64,000 nt of DNA from NCBI GenBank assembly GCA_019459505.1, contig JAIBEV010000132.1, positions 186,001 to 250,000 on the forward strand, read 5' to 3'. The DNA is from Candidatus Paracaedibacteraceae bacterium. GTDB taxonomy: Bacteria; Pseudomonadota; Alphaproteobacteria; Paracaedibacterales; Paracaedibacteraceae. The notes beneath the pieces were generated by a model, which saw only the letters and a list, made by a program, of their open reading frames with translations, did no database searches and was not told the DNA's origin. The translations under genes were made by a program, and so were the position numbers. Each line of letters begins with the position of its first letter. Position 1 is the stretch's first letter. This document shows, in pieces, positions 7,694 to 18,098 of this stretch.

Positions 7694-10468
7694 TTATTCA
7701 TCTGTTTGAGGAATTTCTGCCTTCTCAACGGTGGGCGCTTCAGCACCTTCGAGGGATTCAACGATCTCTACACCCTCCCCCTCTTCTTCCAGGTCTTCTC
7801 CCAGTTTGTCGCCTGGAATGTGACTAACAGAGACGACTCTTTCCTCATCAGCCACGCGGAAAATTGTCACGCCCTGAGTTCGGCGGCCAGCAATCCGTAC
7901 ATCATGAATCGGACAGCGGATCAATTTACCCGCATCCGTTACCAACATAATTTGGTCATTTCCCTGTACCGGGAAGGAAGCAACAACACCCCCGTTTCGG
8001 GCATTGACAATAATGCTATCCACGCCAACACCACCGCGTCCTGTGGTCCGATACTCAAAAGCAGAAGAGCGTTTACCGTAACCATTTTCGGTTAAGGTCA
8101 AAATAAACTGCTCCATTTCAGCCAGTTCTTTAAATCGCTCTGGCGTTAAAGTTCCTTCAACCGTGATTTCGTCAGCATCGGTTTCTTCATCATCAAGCTG
8201 ACGCATTTTGGCAGCTTGGCGCAGATACAGATCACGTTCTTCTGTAGGAATCTTTGCTTGGCCTAAAATCGTCATCGAGATGACACTGTCTCCCTCGACA
8301 AGCTTAATACCGCGAACACCGGTGGAATCCCGACCAACGAAGACACGGACTTCATCAACATTGAACCGGATACATTTTCCAAGCGACGTCGACAACATCA
8401 CATCATCATTCTCGGTACACGTTTTGACAGCAATCAGCTCTTCCGATTCATCCAACTTCATCGCAATTTTACCATTGGAACGAATATTCATAAAATCGCT
8501 TAACTTATTACGACGCACGCTACCATGGGACGTGGCAAACATAATATGCATTTTATCCCAGTCGGCACTCTCCTCAGGCATCACTAAAACGGTTGAGATT
8601 TTTTCACCACGACTTAGCGGTAACATATTGATCATCGGGCGTCCCTTAGAAGTTGGACTGCCCAAGGGCAACCGATAAACTTTAAGATTGTGGACGATCC
8701 CCTTAGTGGTAAAGAATAGAACAGGGTTATGGGTATTAGCCACAAAGACATCTTGGACAATATCTTCCTCTTTGGTGGTCATACCAGCCCGTCCTTTGCC
8801 ACCCCGACGTTGAGCCCGATAGGTGTTTAAAGGAACACGTTTAATATACCCTTCCATACTGACGGTAACCACCATGTCTTCCCGTTGAATAAGATCTTCT
8901 ACATCAACGGATGAATCTCCCTCTTCAATTTCTGTCCGTCGAGGAGATTTAAATTGCTCTTTCACCGCCAACATTTCGTCGCGCATAATGGTCAAAACCC
9001 GTTGGCGATTACCCAAAATGTCGAGGAGTTCTTTAATTTGTGTCGCCAATTCATTCAAGTCGTTAGCAATCTTCTCGCGCTCTAAGCCCGTTAAACGGTG
9101 TAAGCGTAAATCAAGAATTGCTTGAGCTTGCGCATCTGTCAGACGATAGGTATTGTGCCCTTCCACAAAGCTGCCCGGTTCATCCACAATGGCTAATAAA
9201 GGACCCACCGACCCAACCGGCCAATCCCGCGCCATTAATTGTTCTTTTGCAATAACGCGATCAGGAGCCTGACGGATTAACTCAATGATAGGATCAATGT
9301 TGGCAACGGCAATGGCTAATCCCACAAATAAGTGAGCCTTTTCCCGTGCCTTGGCCAACTCAAAGCGAGTCCGCCGCAAAATTACTTCCTCCCGAAAGGC
9401 TAAAAATGCTGTCAAGATTTGCTTGATGGACATTTGTTCAGGGCGTCCATGATTCAAAGCCAACATGTTGACGCCAAACGAAGTTTGCAGGGAAGTAAAA
9501 CGGTACAGCTGGTTTAAAACAACATCGGCAACCGCATCCCGTTTAAGCTCAATAACGACGCGAACACCGTCGCGGTCTGATTCATCTCGTAAATCCGAAA
9601 TACCTTCAATGATCTTTTCTTTGACAATTTCAGCGATCCGCTCAACCAGACGTGCTTTGTTAACTTGGTAGGGAATTTCATCAATAATGATGGCTTCCCG
9701 TTCACCACGAACTGTTTCTGTGTGGGTTTTACCGCGCATCACGACTGAGCCACGTCCAGTCCTAAAAGCATCCAGAATCCCAGCCCGACCAACAATAATA
9801 CCGCCGGTGGGGAAATCCGGGCCTGGCATATATTGCATAAGGTCTTCAATCTCTAAATGAGGATTTTCAATAAGGGCGCAACAAGCATCAATAACTTCGC
9901 CTAAGTTGTGAGGCGGGATATTAGTTGCCATACCCACAGCAATACCATTTCCCCCATTAACAAGAATATTCGGGAATTTAGCAGGCAGAACTTTAGGTTC
10001 AACTGTGGAATCATCATAGTTCGGTTGATAATCAACTGTATCGCGATCAATATCTTCCAATAATTCATGGGCAGCACGGCTAAGGCGCGCCTCGGTATAA
10101 CGCTCCGCTGCGGCTGGATCCCCGTCCATGGAACCAAAGTTTCCTTGACCATCAATTAAGGGAACCCGCAAGCTAAAATCTTGCGCCATACGCACCATTG
10201 CATCATAAATTGCCATATTCCCATGAGGGTGATATTTACCCATCACGTCTCCCACTGTCCGCGCTGATTTACGGTAGGGGCGATTATATTCGTTGTTAGC
10301 CTCTTTCATCGCATATAAAATACGGCGATGGACCGGTTTTAAACCATCACGCACATCGGGTAAGGCCCGCGACACGATCACGCTCATGGCGTAATCGAGA
10401 TAAGAGCGCTTCATTTCATCGTCGATAGCAACAGGCTTAATATCAGTCGCAAGTAAGGCATTTGTCAT
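7694..10468 (-). CDS. gyrA: DNA gyrase subunit A
   Basis: The breakage-reunion subunit of gyrase, 924 residues. It starts with [20 protein letters not shown] and has the active-site Tyr in [16 protein letters not shown], then the GyrA box region [10 protein letters not shown] in the C-terminal beta-pinwheel. It ends in an acidic tail. The quinolone-resistance region reads [17 protein letters not shown], so the positions equivalent to E. coli Asp82-Ser83 are Asn-Met while Asp87 is kept. The gene is followed by a bidirectional terminator and preceded by ssb on the same strand. Confidence 0.98.
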   Translation of the reverse strand: MTNALLATDIKPVAIDDEMKRSYLDYAMSVIVSRALPDVRDGLKPVHRRILYAMKEANNEYNRPYRKSARTVGDVMGKYHPHGNMAIYDAMVRMAQDFSLRVPLIDGQGNFGSMDGDPAAAERYTEARLSRAAHELLEDIDRDTVDYQPNYDDSTVEPKVLPAKFPNILVNGGNGIAVGMATNIPPHNLGEVIDACCALIENPHLEIEDLMQYMPGPDFPTGGIIVGRAGILDAFRTGRGSVVMRGKTHTETVRGEREAIIIDEIPYQVNKARLVERIAEIVKEKIIEGISDLRDESDRDGVRVVIELKRDAVADVVLNQLYRFTSLQTSFGVNMLALNHGRPEQMSIKQILTAFLAFREEVILRRTRFELAKAREKAHLFVGLAIAVANIDPIIELIRQAPDRVIAKEQLMARDWPVGSVGPLLAIVDEPGSFVEGHNTYRLTDAQAQAILDLRLHRLTGLEREKIANDLNELATQIKELLDILGNRQRVLTIMRDEMLAVKEQFKSPRRTEIEEGDSSVDVEDLIQREDMVVTVSMEGYIKRVPLNTYRAQRRGGKGRAGMTTKEEDIVQDVFVANTHNPVLFFTTKGIVHNLKVYRLPLGSPTSKGRPMINMLPLSRGEKISTVLVMPEESADWDKMHIMFATSHGSVRRNKLSDFMNIRSNGKIAMKLDESEELIAVKTCTENDDVMLSTSLGKCIRFNVDEVRVFVGRDSTGVRGIKLVEGDSVISMTILGQAKIPTEERDLYLRQAAKMRQLDDEETDADEITVEGTLTPERFKELAEMEQFILTLTENGYGKRSSAFEYRTTGRGGVGVDSIIVNARNGGVVASFPVQGNDQIMLVTDAGKLIRCPIHDVRIAGRRTQGVTIFRVADEERVVSVSHIPGDKLGEDLEEEGEGVEIVESLEGAEAPTVEKAEIPQTDE

Positions 10469-10540
10469 GAGTCAATTTCCCCCAGAATGGAAGCTTAAAT
10501 AGTCAGTAGGTTAAGTGAGATGCATAGAATCAAGGATAAC

Positions 10541-11029
10541 TTAAAACGGAATATCGTCGTTTAGATCATCAAATTCTTTCTGTCCCCCCGCTGGCGCCAA
10601 GCTAAAAGGATCATTCATTGCCCCAGCGGAACCTAAAGGTTGAGTGTCAAAATCACTGGAATAACCTTCTGATCCCCCTTTAGAATCTAAGAGCGTTAAC
10701 TCCCCACGATACCGTTGAATAACAATCTCAGTGGTATATTTTTCAATTCCTTGTTGGTCTGTCCATTTACGGGTGTGTAAGGCACCTTCAACATAAACCT
10801 GACCGCCTTTTTTCAAATAGCGTTCAGCAATTTCTCCAAGTTTTTCATTAAAGATAACGACCCGATGCCATTCCGTACGCTCTTTGCGTTCCCCACTGGC
10901 TCGATCTTTCCAAGTCTCACTCGTTGCAATGGACATAGTTACAATTTTTGATCCATCTGGACTATTGCGAACCTCAGGATCTTTACCTAACCGACCAATC
11001 AAAGTCACTTTATTTACTGAACCAGCCAT
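10541..11029 (-). CDS. ssb: Single-stranded DNA-binding protein
   Basis: A 162-residue SSB with an N-terminal OB fold (NKVTLIGRLGKDPEVR, then EWHRVVIFNEKLGEIAERYL and GGQVYVEGALHTRKW). A Gly/Ser-rich linker leads to the acidic tail DDLNDDIPF, which binds replication and repair partners. The length and the DIPF end are standard. It lies 72 bases upstream of gyrA in the same direction. It has 270 bases without a gene on its 5' side, presumably its promoter region. Confidence 0.97.
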   Translation of the reverse strand: MAGSVNKVTLIGRLGKDPEVRNSPDGSKIVTMSIATSETWKDRASGERKERTEWHRVVIFNEKLGEIAERYLKKGGQVYVEGALHTRKWTDQQGIEKYTTEIVIQRYRGELTLLDSKGGSEGYSSDFDTQPLGSAGAMNDPFSLAPAGGQKEFDDLNDDIPF

Positions 11030-11300
11030 AACTATTCATCCTTACAAAAAAATATGTTGTTCTAGTTATACGAAAATATGACTCAAAAAGCTAGGGTTGT
11101 TCTGCATACCACAATTGGGGGCTCTAAAACAATTCTAAATTTATAGCTTATCTTTAAAGGCCCGGCCTCAACCACCGCATACACCTCAATCGTGAGTTAA
11201 AATGTCGTGCGGTCGACACGGTCAGCAGTGCTGAGTTTCCCTTTCCTAGATCTTAACGATAAAATATGTCATAGTACACCTTAAAATAAGGAGGAATCGT

Positions 11301-12023
11301 ATGCTAACCACACAAGAAATTCGTCCCCTTTATGATAGTAATCAACGCCTTGATTGCTATTACAGTCACCCCCAAAACCCTACAGGCCGTCTCCCAGCTG
11401 TTCTCATTTTTTCCCCTTGGTCTGGCCGCAATCACTTTGCCGACCATAAAGCCAATCTGTTAGCTCAGATGGGATATATCGGTATTGCGGTCGATCTTTA
11501 TGGCGAGGGTAAAACAGGCGAGACAAAGGCTGAATGCTCTGCTTTAATAAGGCCTTTTATAGAAGATCGGCAATTTTTAAAGAACAGAATTACCGCTATT
11601 ATTAACCATCTTAAGCAAGATCCCCTGATTGATAATCAGAAAATCGTCGCCATGGGATATTGTTTTGGCGGTTTATGTGCCCTTGATACTGTCCGTAATA
11701 ATTTAGGCGTTTGTGCCGGTATTAGCATTCATGGTTTATATAGTAAACCTCCTTATAAACTGCCTTCCGTCTATACGGCCAAACTTTTAACATTGCATGG
11801 ACAAAAAGACCCCATGGTACCCGTTGAGGATGTGCGCGCTTTTCAAGAGGAATTACAAAAGGCTGAGATGGATTGGCAAATGATCATTTATGGTTTAGGC
11901 TACCATGCCTTTACCAACCCCGAGGTAGAGTCGGATCCTCATTTTGGCACAGTTTTTAATGCGTCCTTAGATACTCGAACCACTGTCTATGTGAGTGCAT
12001 TCTTAAAGGAAGTTTTGGGATAG
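11301..12023 (+). CDS. Dienelactone hydrolase family protein
   Basis: A 240-residue alpha/beta hydrolase of the dienelactone hydrolase family, probably cytoplasmic as no signal peptide is seen. The nucleophile elbow is GYCFGG (Cys), the acid is in HGQKDPMVP and the base in GYHAFTNP, the normal Cys-Asp-His triad. AAGGAGG is well placed before ATG 11301. The stop lies four bases before bioF, so the pair is probably co-transcribed. The natural substrate of such solitary homologues is usually unknown. Confidence 0.85.
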   Translation: MLTTQEIRPLYDSNQRLDCYYSHPQNPTGRLPAVLIFSPWSGRNHFADHKANLLAQMGYIGIAVDLYGEGKTGETKAECSALIRPFIEDRQFLKNRITAIINHLKQDPLIDNQKIVAMGYCFGGLCALDTVRNNLGVCAGISIHGLYSKPPYKLPSVYTAKLLTLHGQKDPMVPVEDVRAFQEELQKAEMDWQMIIYGLGYHAFTNPEVESDPHFGTVFNASLDTRTTVYVSAFLKEVLG

Positions 12024-12027
12024 CTTT

Positions 12028-13161
12028 ATGGTTTCCCCTTTTCAAAAAGCGCTGGCAAAAAAAATCAAGGCTGGAACAAAACGCGACCTACAGCTCTGTC
12101 AGGATTACATAAATTTTACCAGTAATGATTATTTAGCGCTCTCCACACATCCCAGCGTTATCCAAGCCGCCAAGGCTGCCTTAGAAAAGGATGGGGCAGG
12201 TGCAACGGGTGCCCGCTTACTCAGTGGTAACTCTAAAGCTTTGGAAAAGCTAGAGAGTGAATTAGCCCAGCTGAAAGGTCAAGAAGCAGCCCTAATCTTC
12301 AATAGTGGTTTTCAAGCCAATCTAACCATTTTAGGGACTTTATTGTCTAGCCAGTATTATGACAAGACCCCTATTGTTTTTTCAGATCGACTGAATCATG
12401 CTAGTATGCACCAAGGCTGTCAGTTAGCGGGCATACAGCAGCATCGTTATCACCATCTAGATTATGATCATCTGCAGTCGCTCATAAAGAAACATGCTGT
12501 TCCAGGCCATCCTCACTTTATTTTGACAGAATCTGTGTTTGGCATGGATGGAGATAAAGCTGATTTAGGAATAATTTGTGACTTGGCCGAAACCATTGAC
12601 GCGTCTGTCTATGTGGACGAAGCCCATGCCACCGGTGTTTATGGAAAGAATGGGAGTGGCCTAAGCTCCGATTATGCCAATCGTCTTTTTGGAGTCATGG
12701 GGACGTTCAGTAAAGCCTTGGGGGGATTTGGAGCCTATTTCGCTGGCTCTCAAGAACTCAAGGATTTCTTGATTAATTTTGCCCCCGGCTTTATCTATTC
12801 AACAGCTTTACCCCCTGCGACCATTGCCGCTAACCATCAAGCTGTTAAGTTGCTACCCAGCTTGCATCACGAGCGCCACCATCTCCAAGCTTTAGCCCAG
12901 CAGGTGAGATCCTCTTTCTCTCAATTGGGGTTTAATACCGGCCAATCAACCACCCATATCATTCCTGTTATCTTGGGCGATGTAGAAAAATGTACCAAAC
13001 TCCATCAGCATCTAAAGGACGCGGAACTCTTAACGTCGTTGATTCGTTCTCCCACAGTTCCCCTTCATACAAGTCGCTTAAGGTTGGCGTTAAATGTTAA
13101 GCACACGACGGAGGATATCAAGTTATTGACTGATATTATAGGCAACAGTCTCATTGTTTAA
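12028..13161 (+). CDS. bioF: 8-amino-7-oxononanoate synthase (alpha-oxoamine synthase family)
   Basis: A fold-type I PLP enzyme of 377 residues, condensing pimeloyl-ACP/CoA and alanine in biotin synthesis. Visible motifs are FTSNDYLALSTHP, GATGARLLSGNS, VYVDEAHATGVYG with the PLP-binding Asp, and GTFSKALGGFGAY with the Schiff-base Lys. The close relatives KBL and ALA synthase share these motifs; the length and the start without a long extension favour BioF. No bioA, bioB, bioC or bioD lies in this window, so the pathway assignment rests on family resemblance. Confidence 0.82.
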   Translation: MVSPFQKALAKKIKAGTKRDLQLCQDYINFTSNDYLALSTHPSVIQAAKAALEKDGAGATGARLLSGNSKALEKLESELAQLKGQEAALIFNSGFQANLTILGTLLSSQYYDKTPIVFSDRLNHASMHQGCQLAGIQQHRYHHLDYDHLQSLIKKHAVPGHPHFILTESVFGMDGDKADLGIICDLAETIDASVYVDEAHATGVYGKNGSGLSSDYANRLFGVMGTFSKALGGFGAYFAGSQELKDFLINFAPGFIYSTALPPATIAANHQAVKLLPSLHHERHHLQALAQQVRSSFSQLGFNTGQSTTHIIPVILGDVEKCTKLHQHLKDAELLTSLIRSPTVPLHTSRLRLALNVKHTTEDIKLLTDIIGNSLIV

Positions 13162-13162
13162 A

Positions 13163-13774
13163 TTATAGCTTTTCCCATACTCGCGCTAAAGCCTGATCCA
13201 GCTCAGCCATGGGGATGAGTTTACCGAGTTTATGCAATGAAGTCACACCAAATTGCGGCAAACCACAGGGAACAATGCCAGAAAAATGTTCTAAATCAGG
13301 GTTAACATTAATCGCTAAACCATGATAAGTAATCCATTTTGACACGCGTACCCCAATGGCTGCGATCTTCTCTTCCCCCCGTGGCGTATTAACCCAAATT
13401 CCCACGCGCCCGGGACGCTGGAAGCCTTTAATATCAAATTCAGCGAGGGTTTTAATGACCCAATTTTCCAACATCGCCACATACTGACGGATATCGGGGA
13501 CACGACGGTTAAGATCTAACATCACATAGACCACCCGCTGACCCGGCCCATGATAGGTAAATTGCCCACCCCGCCCGCTTTCAAAAACAGGTAAACGATC
13601 CGCCTCCACTAAATCGGTTGCTTTTGCACTGGTTCCCGCTGTATAGAGGGGCGGGTGTTCTAATAGCCAAATGCATTCTACCCCCCCTTGACGAATGTGT
13701 TGAATGCGATTTTCCATAAAAGAGAGGGCCTCAGGGTAAGAAACTAAACCTCTAGCTGTGATCCATTCAACCAT
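13163..13774 (-). CDS. lipB: Octanoyl-[ACP]:protein octanoyltransferase (lipoate biosynthesis)
   Basis: LipB moves the octanoyl group from acyl carrier protein to lipoyl domains of 2-oxoacid dehydrogenases in the cytoplasm. The 203-residue protein has [20 protein letters not shown], the acyl-intermediate Cys in [17 protein letters not shown] and the Lys in [19 protein letters not shown]. It ends two bases from the convergent bioF and overlaps the small gene upstream by eight bases, so it is the second gene of a two-gene operon. Confidence 0.95.
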   Translation of the reverse strand: MVEWITARGLVSYPEALSFMENRIQHIRQGGVECIWLLEHPPLYTAGTSAKATDLVEADRLPVFESGRGGQFTYHGPGQRVVYVMLDLNRRVPDIRQYVAMLENWVIKTLAEFDIKGFQRPGRVGIWVNTPRGEEKIAAIGVRVSKWITYHGLAINVNPDLEHFSGIVPCGLPQFGVTSLHKLGKLIPMAELDQALARVWEKL

Positions 13775-14096
13775 TTAAATCCTCTTGACTGATAAGCTCT
13801 GCCCCATAACATGCCGTGATCGTAAGCAATTGTGGCCAAGCGGGAGCATGAGGAGCAAAATAAATAAATTTTATCCCCGCCTCTAAAGCTTTTAAAGCAA
13901 GGCCTATATTATCCAGACAGGGAATGGCAAGCTTTAGATTAAAAGAAGGATAGTGCTCAGCAAGTTGCTTAAATCCCTCTAGATAATAAGGCAGACCATA
14001 ATTATGAATCATGATTGGACAAGCAATAACAAGCGTATCCCCCTTAATAACAGGGGCAGGGTTAAAACTTTCAACAATAAGTTTAGAACTTGTCAT
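13767..14096 (-). CDS. Conserved-looking hypothetical protein upstream of lipB
   Basis: A 109-residue protein that I do not recognise. The stretch [20 protein letters not shown] and the later [20 protein letters not shown] suggest an alternating alpha/beta fold with buried strands, and there is no signal peptide. It overlaps lipB by eight bases and starts at an ATG opposite a divergent spacer, so it leads the lipB operon. Its role could be related to lipoylation or be unrelated. Confidence 0.5.
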   Translation of the reverse strand: MTSSKLIVESFNPAPVIKGDTLVIACPIMIHNYGLPYYLEGFKQLAEHYPSFNLKLAIPCLDNIGLALKALEAGIKFIYFAPHAPAWPQLLTITACYGAELISQEDLNG

Positions 14097-14308
14097 CGGT
14101 GTAATTATAGTACCTTTGCCTTCTTATATTTTTATAAAGATATATCCTTTTTTGAAAGAGCTCAATCTCCTCTCATCTATTTATTGTTCACTTATTTTCC
14201 CTACACTTAAGTGCGGTCTCGTGAAAAAAAAACTTTTTTCTCATAGCTTGGACTCAAGAGAAGAATTTATGAAAAGAATAAAAGCCTTCTAAATCTACGG
14301 TAGGATGT

Positions 14309-15667
14309 ATGCGTCTTCTGTCAAGTCTTAAACATAACAAGAATGATGCCATTGGCCTTTTGCAGGTCGGAACTTTTTTAGAATATTTTGACTTAATGCT
14401 TTATGTCCATCTGGCTGTTTTATTAAATGAGCTTTTCTTTCCTAAAGTAGACCCTCATACAACCGCCCTCCTTTCTGCTTTTGCTTTTTGTTCCACGTAT
14501 GTCTTACGTCCTGTCGGCGCTCTCATCTTCGGGTTTATTGGGGATTATATGGGAAGAAAAACAACCGTTATCATAACCACAATCATGATGGGGATCTCTT
14601 GTATGATTATGGCAACACTGCCAACCTATGCCCAGATCGGTATTACTGCCGCTTGGGGGGTGACAATCTGTCGAATCTTGCAAGGGTTATCGTGCCAAGG
14701 AGAAATTATCGGAGCAGAAATTTATTTAACAGAAATAACCAAGCCCCCTTTACGTTATCTGGTCGTTTCTCTCACTTCATTTTCTGCTTCATTGGGGGGA
14801 ATGATTGCCCTCGGATTAGCAATTATGCTCTTAAAGTTGGAGATCAATTGGCGGATGGCTTTCTGGATTGGTGCTGCTATTTCTTCAATCGGACTAATTG
14901 CTCGCACTCAACTTCAAGAAACTTCTGAATTTTTACGAATGAAAAAGTTGCAACGAAAACGTAAAGGTGAACAAGCGGCCAAAAATTTATCTGTTTCGCC
15001 TGTCCGCCCTGATAAAATTAATACGCAAACCTTTATGGCGTACTTTTTAATTTCGTGTGGTTATCCGGTATGTTTTTACTTAGCCTATATCCATTTTGGC
15101 AATATTTTAAAAGCAACCTATTATTATACGGCAGAACAGGTTATTCAGCATAATTTCATTCTTTCAATTGCTCAATGTCTCAGCTTTTTAGCTTACTCTC
15201 TCTTGAGTTATAGGATTAATCCTCTCCGTATCCTTAAATTTAGATTATGGATATTTTGGCCGGTGGTTCTTTTATATCCTTATTGGGTAAGTATTATTCA
15301 TTCTCCCTCACAACTGTTGATTTTCCAGTTGGGGATCATAGTATTTGGAATTATGGATGTGCCAGCAGCCGGTATTATGATGAATCATTTTCCTATTCTA
15401 AAACGATTTACCAGTACCAGCCTTATCTATGCTTTCTCTAGAATGGTTATTTATCTTATTACGTCCTTCGGCTTCGTTTATTTAACCCAGGCAATGAGCC
15501 ATTACGGTATATGGTTAATCTTAGCCTTCTTATGCTTAGGATTTAAATGGGCCATCCACTATTTTGAAAATCTTGAAGGTCTAACGGATGAGTCCTCTCT
15601 AATCGGATTATTGAGGGGGCTAAAAAGGAATAACTTTAAAAATAAGGTTCTACAATATTTTAAATGA
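14309..15667 (+). CDS. MFS transporter, metabolite:proton symporter type (ProP-like)
   Basis: A 452-residue inner-membrane transporter with about 12 hydrophobic segments. The first loop carries the MFS signature GFIGDYMGRKTTVIITT, and the next helix region has RILQGLSCQGEIIGAEIYLT, the place where ProP/ShiA-type members read GGE.GG. This family imports osmolytes or organic acids and is expanded in intracellular bacteria. The stop overlaps the start of the following DUF2608 gene (ATGA), so a shared operon is likely. The substrate is unknown. Confidence 0.8.
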   Translation: MRLLSSLKHNKNDAIGLLQVGTFLEYFDLMLYVHLAVLLNELFFPKVDPHTTALLSAFAFCSTYVLRPVGALIFGFIGDYMGRKTTVIITTIMMGISCMIMATLPTYAQIGITAAWGVTICRILQGLSCQGEIIGAEIYLTEITKPPLRYLVVSLTSFSASLGGMIALGLAIMLLKLEINWRMAFWIGAAISSIGLIARTQLQETSEFLRMKKLQRKRKGEQAAKNLSVSPVRPDKINTQTFMAYFLISCGYPVCFYLAYIHFGNILKATYYYTAEQVIQHNFILSIAQCLSFLAYSLLSYRINPLRILKFRLWIFWPVVLLYPYWVSIIHSPSQLLIFQLGIIVFGIMDVPAAGIMMNHFPILKRFTSTSLIYAFSRMVIYLITSFGFVYLTQAMSHYGIWLILAFLCLGFKWAIHYFENLEGLTDESSLIGLLRGLKRNNFKNKVLQYFK

Positions 15668-16512
15668 AATACTTAATCAATCGATTGATTCAATATCCTT
15701 TACTTATAGGCCTAGGAGGTTTGCTAATGGTTTATTCTTTATCTCTTGCTAATCGACCTCCTCATTTGTTCGTAACCGTTAATTCTCTTCATGAAGCGAA
15801 GGATTATTTATCTGGTGCTCATAAAAACTCTCTTCTATTGATTGATGTGGATTCAACCTTAACTATGCCCTCTGATCCTTATTTAAGGCGTCACGCCATT
15901 CAAAACCATAAAAAAATTTATATTGATTTGGTTGCGAATTTAACAGCAAACCAAAATCGTTTTTTTAAGCACCTTATGGTGATGGAAAGTTCTTCCCAAT
16001 TAGTGGAAAATGATTGGCCGTCCCTCATCATCCAATTGCAAGCAAGGGGCATTAAAATTCTAGCTTTTACGGCCGCTAAAACAGGCCCCATTCAATCAAT
16101 TATATCCAGCTTTCCAGACTGGCGTTATGAAGAGCTAAGACGCTTAGGGATGGATTTCTCCACAGCATTTCCTGAGTCTATCTTATTTACTGAGTTACAG
16201 GATTTCGGCAACGACCATCCCGGTATAGAAAAAGGTATTGTCTATTGTGGGCACCAACTCTCAAAAGGAGAATTGGTACGTCCCGTTTTAAAAGCGCTTA
16301 AGTTTACGCCTTCTTTAATTATTTTAATTGATGATAAATGGGAGAATCTTGAAGCCGTGTCCCAGGCCATTCAGCAATCTTTTCCCACCATCAATTTTAT
16401 AGGCATTCATTATAAAGCGATGGATTACATTGAAAAACCATTAACTGATGAGCGTATTTTTCGCCAAAGATTTAAATCTTTAGTTGAAAAGGCCAAAGAA
16501 ATTGCTTTTTAG
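15664..16512 (+). CDS. DUF2608 protein, HAD-like, with N-terminal membrane anchor or signal
   Basis: A 282-residue DUF2608 protein, a family known mainly from host-associated bacteria. The first 30 residues are hydrophobic (PLLIGLGGLLMVYSLSL), so it is probably exported or anchored. LLIDVDSTLTMPSDP matches HAD motif I (DxDxT). ILAFTAAKTG supplies the motif II Thr, and LIILIDDKWENLEAV resembles motif IV. A phosphatase-like activity is therefore plausible but unproven. It overlaps the transporter gene by four bases and is followed by a paralogue. Confidence 0.75.
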   Translation: MKYLINRLIQYPLLIGLGGLLMVYSLSLANRPPHLFVTVNSLHEAKDYLSGAHKNSLLLIDVDSTLTMPSDPYLRRHAIQNHKKIYIDLVANLTANQNRFFKHLMVMESSSQLVENDWPSLIIQLQARGIKILAFTAAKTGPIQSIISSFPDWRYEELRRLGMDFSTAFPESILFTELQDFGNDHPGIEKGIVYCGHQLSKGELVRPVLKALKFTPSLIILIDDKWENLEAVSQAIQQSFPTINFIGIHYKAMDYIEKPLTDERIFRQRFKSLVEKAKEIAF

Positions 16513-16531
16513 AAGGCGAAAAGATAAAAGA

Positions 16532-17293
16532 ATGTACCCTCTTATTCATGACTTTTCTTCTATTAATCCCTTAGTGGATGCCTCAACACCCAACACTCTG
16601 TTTATATTTGATGTGGATTATGTTCTTCTTATTCCCCAAGATCGGGTTTTTTGGCCTTTAGGAAAAAATATCGCCTTAAAATTATACGCTTTACTTATGG
16701 AGCCCTTATCCCTCGAATTACGTGAAAAATTAATCAGTATTACTCTGAAGCAAGCCAAAGTACAATTGATGGATGAAGGTCTTCCGTTCCTTTTTTCTCA
16801 ATTAGTGGCAAAGAATAGAAAGTTTATTGGACTTACGGCATGTAATGTGGGGCGTAGAGGAGATATTGAAAAATTAGAAGACTGGCGGTGTAATCAACTT
16901 AAAGAGCTGGGACTTCTCTTTAATAATTCTTTCCCTCAACAACCTCGCCTTGTTCTCAATAAACTCCCTCCCCAAGACTATTCGTATCCTGTGTTTCAAG
17001 AAGGGGTTATTTTCAGTACAAATTATCCCAAAGGAGAAGCACTGGGAGCTTTTCTAGATACCATTAATTTTAAACCCGATGGTATCATTTTTATTGATGA
17101 TAAGCTTGATCATTTGCAATCTGTTGATAAGAGCGCTCAATTGCGTAATATTCCTTATCATGGTTTTCAGTTTATCAAAGCTTATTCATTACAAGGATAT
17201 TTAGATGAAAAAATAGTTGAAATGCAGTATAAGCACTTAATAAACCACCAACAATGGTTAAGTGAACAAGAAGCCATACAGCTTCTAAGTTAA
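16532..17293 (+). CDS. DUF2608 protein, paralogue with altered HAD motif I
   Basis: A paralogue of the preceding gene (shared order: LFIFDVDYVLLIPQD, KFIGLTACNVGRRG, EDWRCNQLKELGLLF, IIFIDDKLDHLQSV). Motif I reads DVDYV instead of DVDST, so the usual Thr is lost. No signal peptide is evident from ATG 16532. The frame could open at TTG 16484 inside the upstream gene, but AGATAAAAG before the ATG at 16532 and homology make that start likelier. Probably the third gene of the transporter operon. Confidence 0.7.
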   Translation: MYPLIHDFSSINPLVDASTPNTLFIFDVDYVLLIPQDRVFWPLGKNIALKLYALLMEPLSLELREKLISITLKQAKVQLMDEGLPFLFSQLVAKNRKFIGLTACNVGRRGDIEKLEDWRCNQLKELGLLFNNSFPQQPRLVLNKLPPQDYSYPVFQEGVIFSTNYPKGEALGAFLDTINFKPDGIIFIDDKLDHLQSVDKSAQLRNIPYHGFQFIKAYSLQGYLDEKIVEMQYKHLINHQQWLSEQEAIQLLS

Positions 17294-17321
17294 AATTTTA
17301 ATAGAACTATGAAGAATATCT

Positions 17322-18037
17322 ATGGCTCGTATGTCTCGTCTTCTTGATTTACTCTAGCTTTTGCGACAGCATAAATATCCTATTAAAGGAAGTGAACTGG
17401 CTTCCCACTTAGGAGTGAGTCTGCGCACCCTTTATCGGGATATCAGAACGTTACAAGGTCAAGGAGTCCCCCTTGAAGGTGAAGCCGGTATAGGTTATAT
17501 CTTGCGACCAGGGTATATGCTGCCGCCGTTAATGTTCTCGGAAGAATAAGTGGATGCTTTAGTGGTAGGGCTACATTGGGTAGTTAAACGAGAAGACACT
17601 ACCCTGAGTAAGGCTGCTTATAATGTTCTAGCCAAAGTGGCAGCAGTTCTGCCGATGGACTTGCATCCGCAAGTAGAGGCTTCCCCTCTCCTCATTGGTC
17701 CGACCAACGTGATTAAGTCCGATAAAGTTGACCTCTCCCTTGTTCGCCAAGCCATCCGAAAGCAGTGTAAAGTCCATATGACTTATGAGGATCTTAATCT
17801 ATAAGAACGATTTGGCCCTTTGCCCTTGCCTTCTTTGATCAGGTTTATCTTCTTGTCGCATAATGTGAACTTCGGCAAGACTTTAGGCATTTTCGCTATG
17901 ACCGTATCTTAAATTTTTCTCTCACCAATTTACGCTATCCTCACCATCGCCAAGTGCTTCTCAAACAATGGCGAAGCACACAATTCCAGAAAATTAATCC
18001 TGCTGACAAGAATTGTCATAATCTTCCTCTAAAGTAA
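17322..18037 (+). pseudogene. YafY/WYL-type HTH transcriptional regulator, inactivated
   Basis: The family pattern is complete but broken. It runs MARMSRLLDLL, stop TAG, LLRQHKYPIKGSELASHLGV, SLRTLYRDIRTLQGQG (DeoR-like HTH), LRPGYMLPPLMFSEE, stop TAA at 17547, then DALVVGLHWVVKREDTTLSK. A TAA and frameshift follow near 17802. The WYL part then appears in another frame as TIWPFALAFFDQVYLLVA, stop, CELRQDFRHFRYDRI, ending at TAA 18035. At least four lesions exclude a working protein. The adjacent VOC gene is decayed too. Confidence 0.85.
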
Positions 18038-18098
18038 AAAAGTAAGGATCGGGAGCCGATTCTTAACCAAGTTAATAAATTAAATTTTGGAGATTATT

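Noticed and set aside
7706-8678. Plus-strand ORFs of 129 and 156 codons opposite gyrA
   Set aside because: They are antisense shadows of the highly conserved gyrA coding sequence.
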